In this document: piece by piece, positions 63,122 through 64,000 of the stretch
Position numbering within the stretch: the stretch's first letter is position 1
Layout of the letters: the number at the start of each line of letters is the position of its first letter
NCBI RefSeq assembly: GCF_014192285.1
Contig: NZ_JACHXQ010000008.1
Coordinates: forward strand, 1-64,000
Origin: Halomonas fontilapidosi
GTDB taxonomy: Bacteria; Pseudomonadota; Gammaproteobacteria; Pseudomonadales; Halomonadaceae
DNA: 64,000 bases
Direction of reading: 5' to 3'
Notes under the pieces: generated by a model
The model's input: the letters and a program-made list of their open reading frames with translations, nothing else
Databases searched by the model: none
Told to the model about the DNA's origin: nothing
Program-made: the position numbers and the translations under genes

Positions 63122-64000
63122 ATGGATACCATTGTCACCCAGGACGAGCCGTCCGTTTCCGTCACCGCACCCAAGGCCCTACGCGTCATCAAGCGTAACG
63201 GCGATGTCGTGCCCTTCGACGGCGACAAGATCGCCGTCGCCATGAGCAAGGCCTTCATCGCCGTGGAAGGCGACAACGCCGCCACCTCCTCGCGGGTGCG
63301 CGATTTCGTCCGCCAGTCCACCGACAGCATCGAGCAGGCCTTCCTGCGCCGCATGCCCGACGGCGGCACCCTGCATATCGAGGACATCCAGGACCAGGTC
63401 GAGCTGGCGCTGATGCGCGCCGGCGAGCAGCGGGTCGCCCGCGCCTATGTGCTCTACCGCGAGGAGCATGCCCGGGCGCGGGCCGCGGCCGGCGACGACA
63501 TCGTCAAGCCCCACCCCAGCCTCAACGTCACCCTCGCCGACGGCACCACCCGACCGCTCGATCTGGGCCGCATCGAGACCCTGGTGGCGGATGCCTGCGA
63601 GGGCCTGGCCAACGTCGACGCCGGGAAGATCGTCGAGGACTCGCTGAAGAACCTCTATGACGGCGTGACCGTGGACGGCGTCTCCCAGGCGCTGATGATG
63701 ACCGCGCGTACCCTGGTGGAGAAGGACCCCGACTACACCTACGTCACCGCCCGACTGCTGCAGGACAACCTGCGCCGTGAAGCCCTCGCCTTCCTGGGTA
63801 TCGCCGACGAGGCCACCTACGGCGAGATGGCCGAGCTCTACGCGCCGGCCTTCAAGGCCTATATCGCCAAGGGCATCGAGTTCGAGCAGCTCGACCCTCG
63901 GCTTGCCGAGTTCGACCTCGACCGCCTGGGCGAGGCGCTGGACCACCATCGCGACAACGCCTTCACCTACCTGGGCCTGCAGACCCTCTACGACCGCTAC
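63122..64000 (+). CDS. nrdA: Ribonucleoside-diphosphate reductase alpha subunit NrdA (5' part)
   Basis: The first 293 codons are seen and the gene runs off the window. Residues about 20-110 form an ATP-cone (LRVIKRNGDVVPFDGDKIAVAM), the allosteric activity site. The class I large-subunit N-terminal region follows (AYVLYREEHARARA, TLVEKDPDYTYVTARLL). It reduces ribonucleotides to deoxyribonucleotides. An in-frame ATG at 63053 would add 23 residues; 63122 is preferred because it matches typical N-termini. Confidence 0.93.
   Translation, partial: MDTIVTQDEPSVSVTAPKALRVIKRNGDVVPFDGDKIAVAMSKAFIAVEGDNAATSSRVRDFVRQSTDSIEQAFLRRMPDGGTLHIEDIQDQVELALMRAGEQRVARAYVLYREEHARARAAAGDDIVKPHPSLNVTLADGTTRPLDLGRIETLVADACEGLANVDAGKIVEDSLKNLYDGVTVDGVSQALMMTARTLVEKDPDYTYVTARLLQDNLRREALAFLGIADEATYGEMAELYAPAFKAYIAKGIEFEQLDPRLAEFDLDRLGEALDHHRDNAFTYLGLQTLYDRY

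Overview
The window is 64 kb of GC-rich chromosome (about two thirds G+C) from a gammaproteobacterium, most likely Halomonas or a close relative in the Halomonadaceae. Three things point there. The gene order queA-tgt-yajC-secDF / suhB / trmJ-cysE-iscR and ndk-rlmN-pilW-rodZ-ispG-hisS-yfgM-bamB-der is shared with Pseudomonas-type genomes. The periplasmic linkers are highly acidic, as in halophiles. TrkAH potassium uptake is encoded next to fmt-rsmB. Almost everything is core chromosome. I saw no prophage, transposase, CRISPR array or rRNA.

Layout. 1-5.9 kb: tRNA-Leu(CAA) facing left with its own promoter, then queA-tgt (queuosine), yajC and secD-secF (protein export). 6-11.4 kb: suhB (leftward), then trmJ, cysE and a reduced isc cluster (iscR-iscS-iscA), then ndk. 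11.5-20.3 kb: one long collinear block of rlmN, pilW/F, rodZ, ispG, hisS, yfgM, bamB and der. 20.3-27.1 kb: a DUF815 ATPase, an M48 lipoprotein protease with a small membrane protein, then leftward aroE-hemF, tsaC, dprA and a LysM protein. 27.2-34.8 kb: def, fmt-rsmB, dodecin, trkA-trkH and a TraB-family membrane protein. 35-42.1 kb: cytochrome c, tapT, sirtuin, aceK, a lipoprotein hydrolase, truC-tcdA and a DUF1653 gene. 42.2-43.1 kb: bfr and bfd (iron storage and release) with Fur-like sites. 43.2-52.3 kb: an RDD protein and lptG-lptF facing left; pepA, ilvE, holC and valS facing right. 52.4-57 kb: small envelope and repair genes (META lipoprotein, DoxX, gloA, DUF411, tag-like glycosylase, YdjM-like protein, MliC-like lipoprotein). 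57.1-64 kb: metE/metR divergent pair, an RstBA-like two-component system and the 5' part of nrdA.

The least ordinary observations are these. (1) The SuhB homologue has lost the metal-binding signature of inositol monophosphatases (IDPLDG has become IEPFHG and the GEE motif is gone), so it is probably a non-catalytic SuhB. (2) The isc cluster has lost iscU, hscB, hscA and fdx, and its IscS stops exactly before the C-terminal tail that docks IscU in E. coli. (3) A 113-bp structured element with inverted ends is present in two inverted copies 5.1 kb apart (48.75 and 53.86 kb), with a possible solo end at 36.28 kb. (4) A sirtuin without zinc-knuckle cysteines sits directly behind aceK. (5) There are several unexplained intergenic structures: a six-fold GCTGGAA heptad, four 14-bp tandem units, two perfect 18-20 bp palindromes and a 59-bp inverted repeat. 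(6) nrdA carries two NrdR boxes 31 bp apart plus a DnaA-like box.

All functional names come from reading the translated sequences against remembered family motifs. No database search was run.
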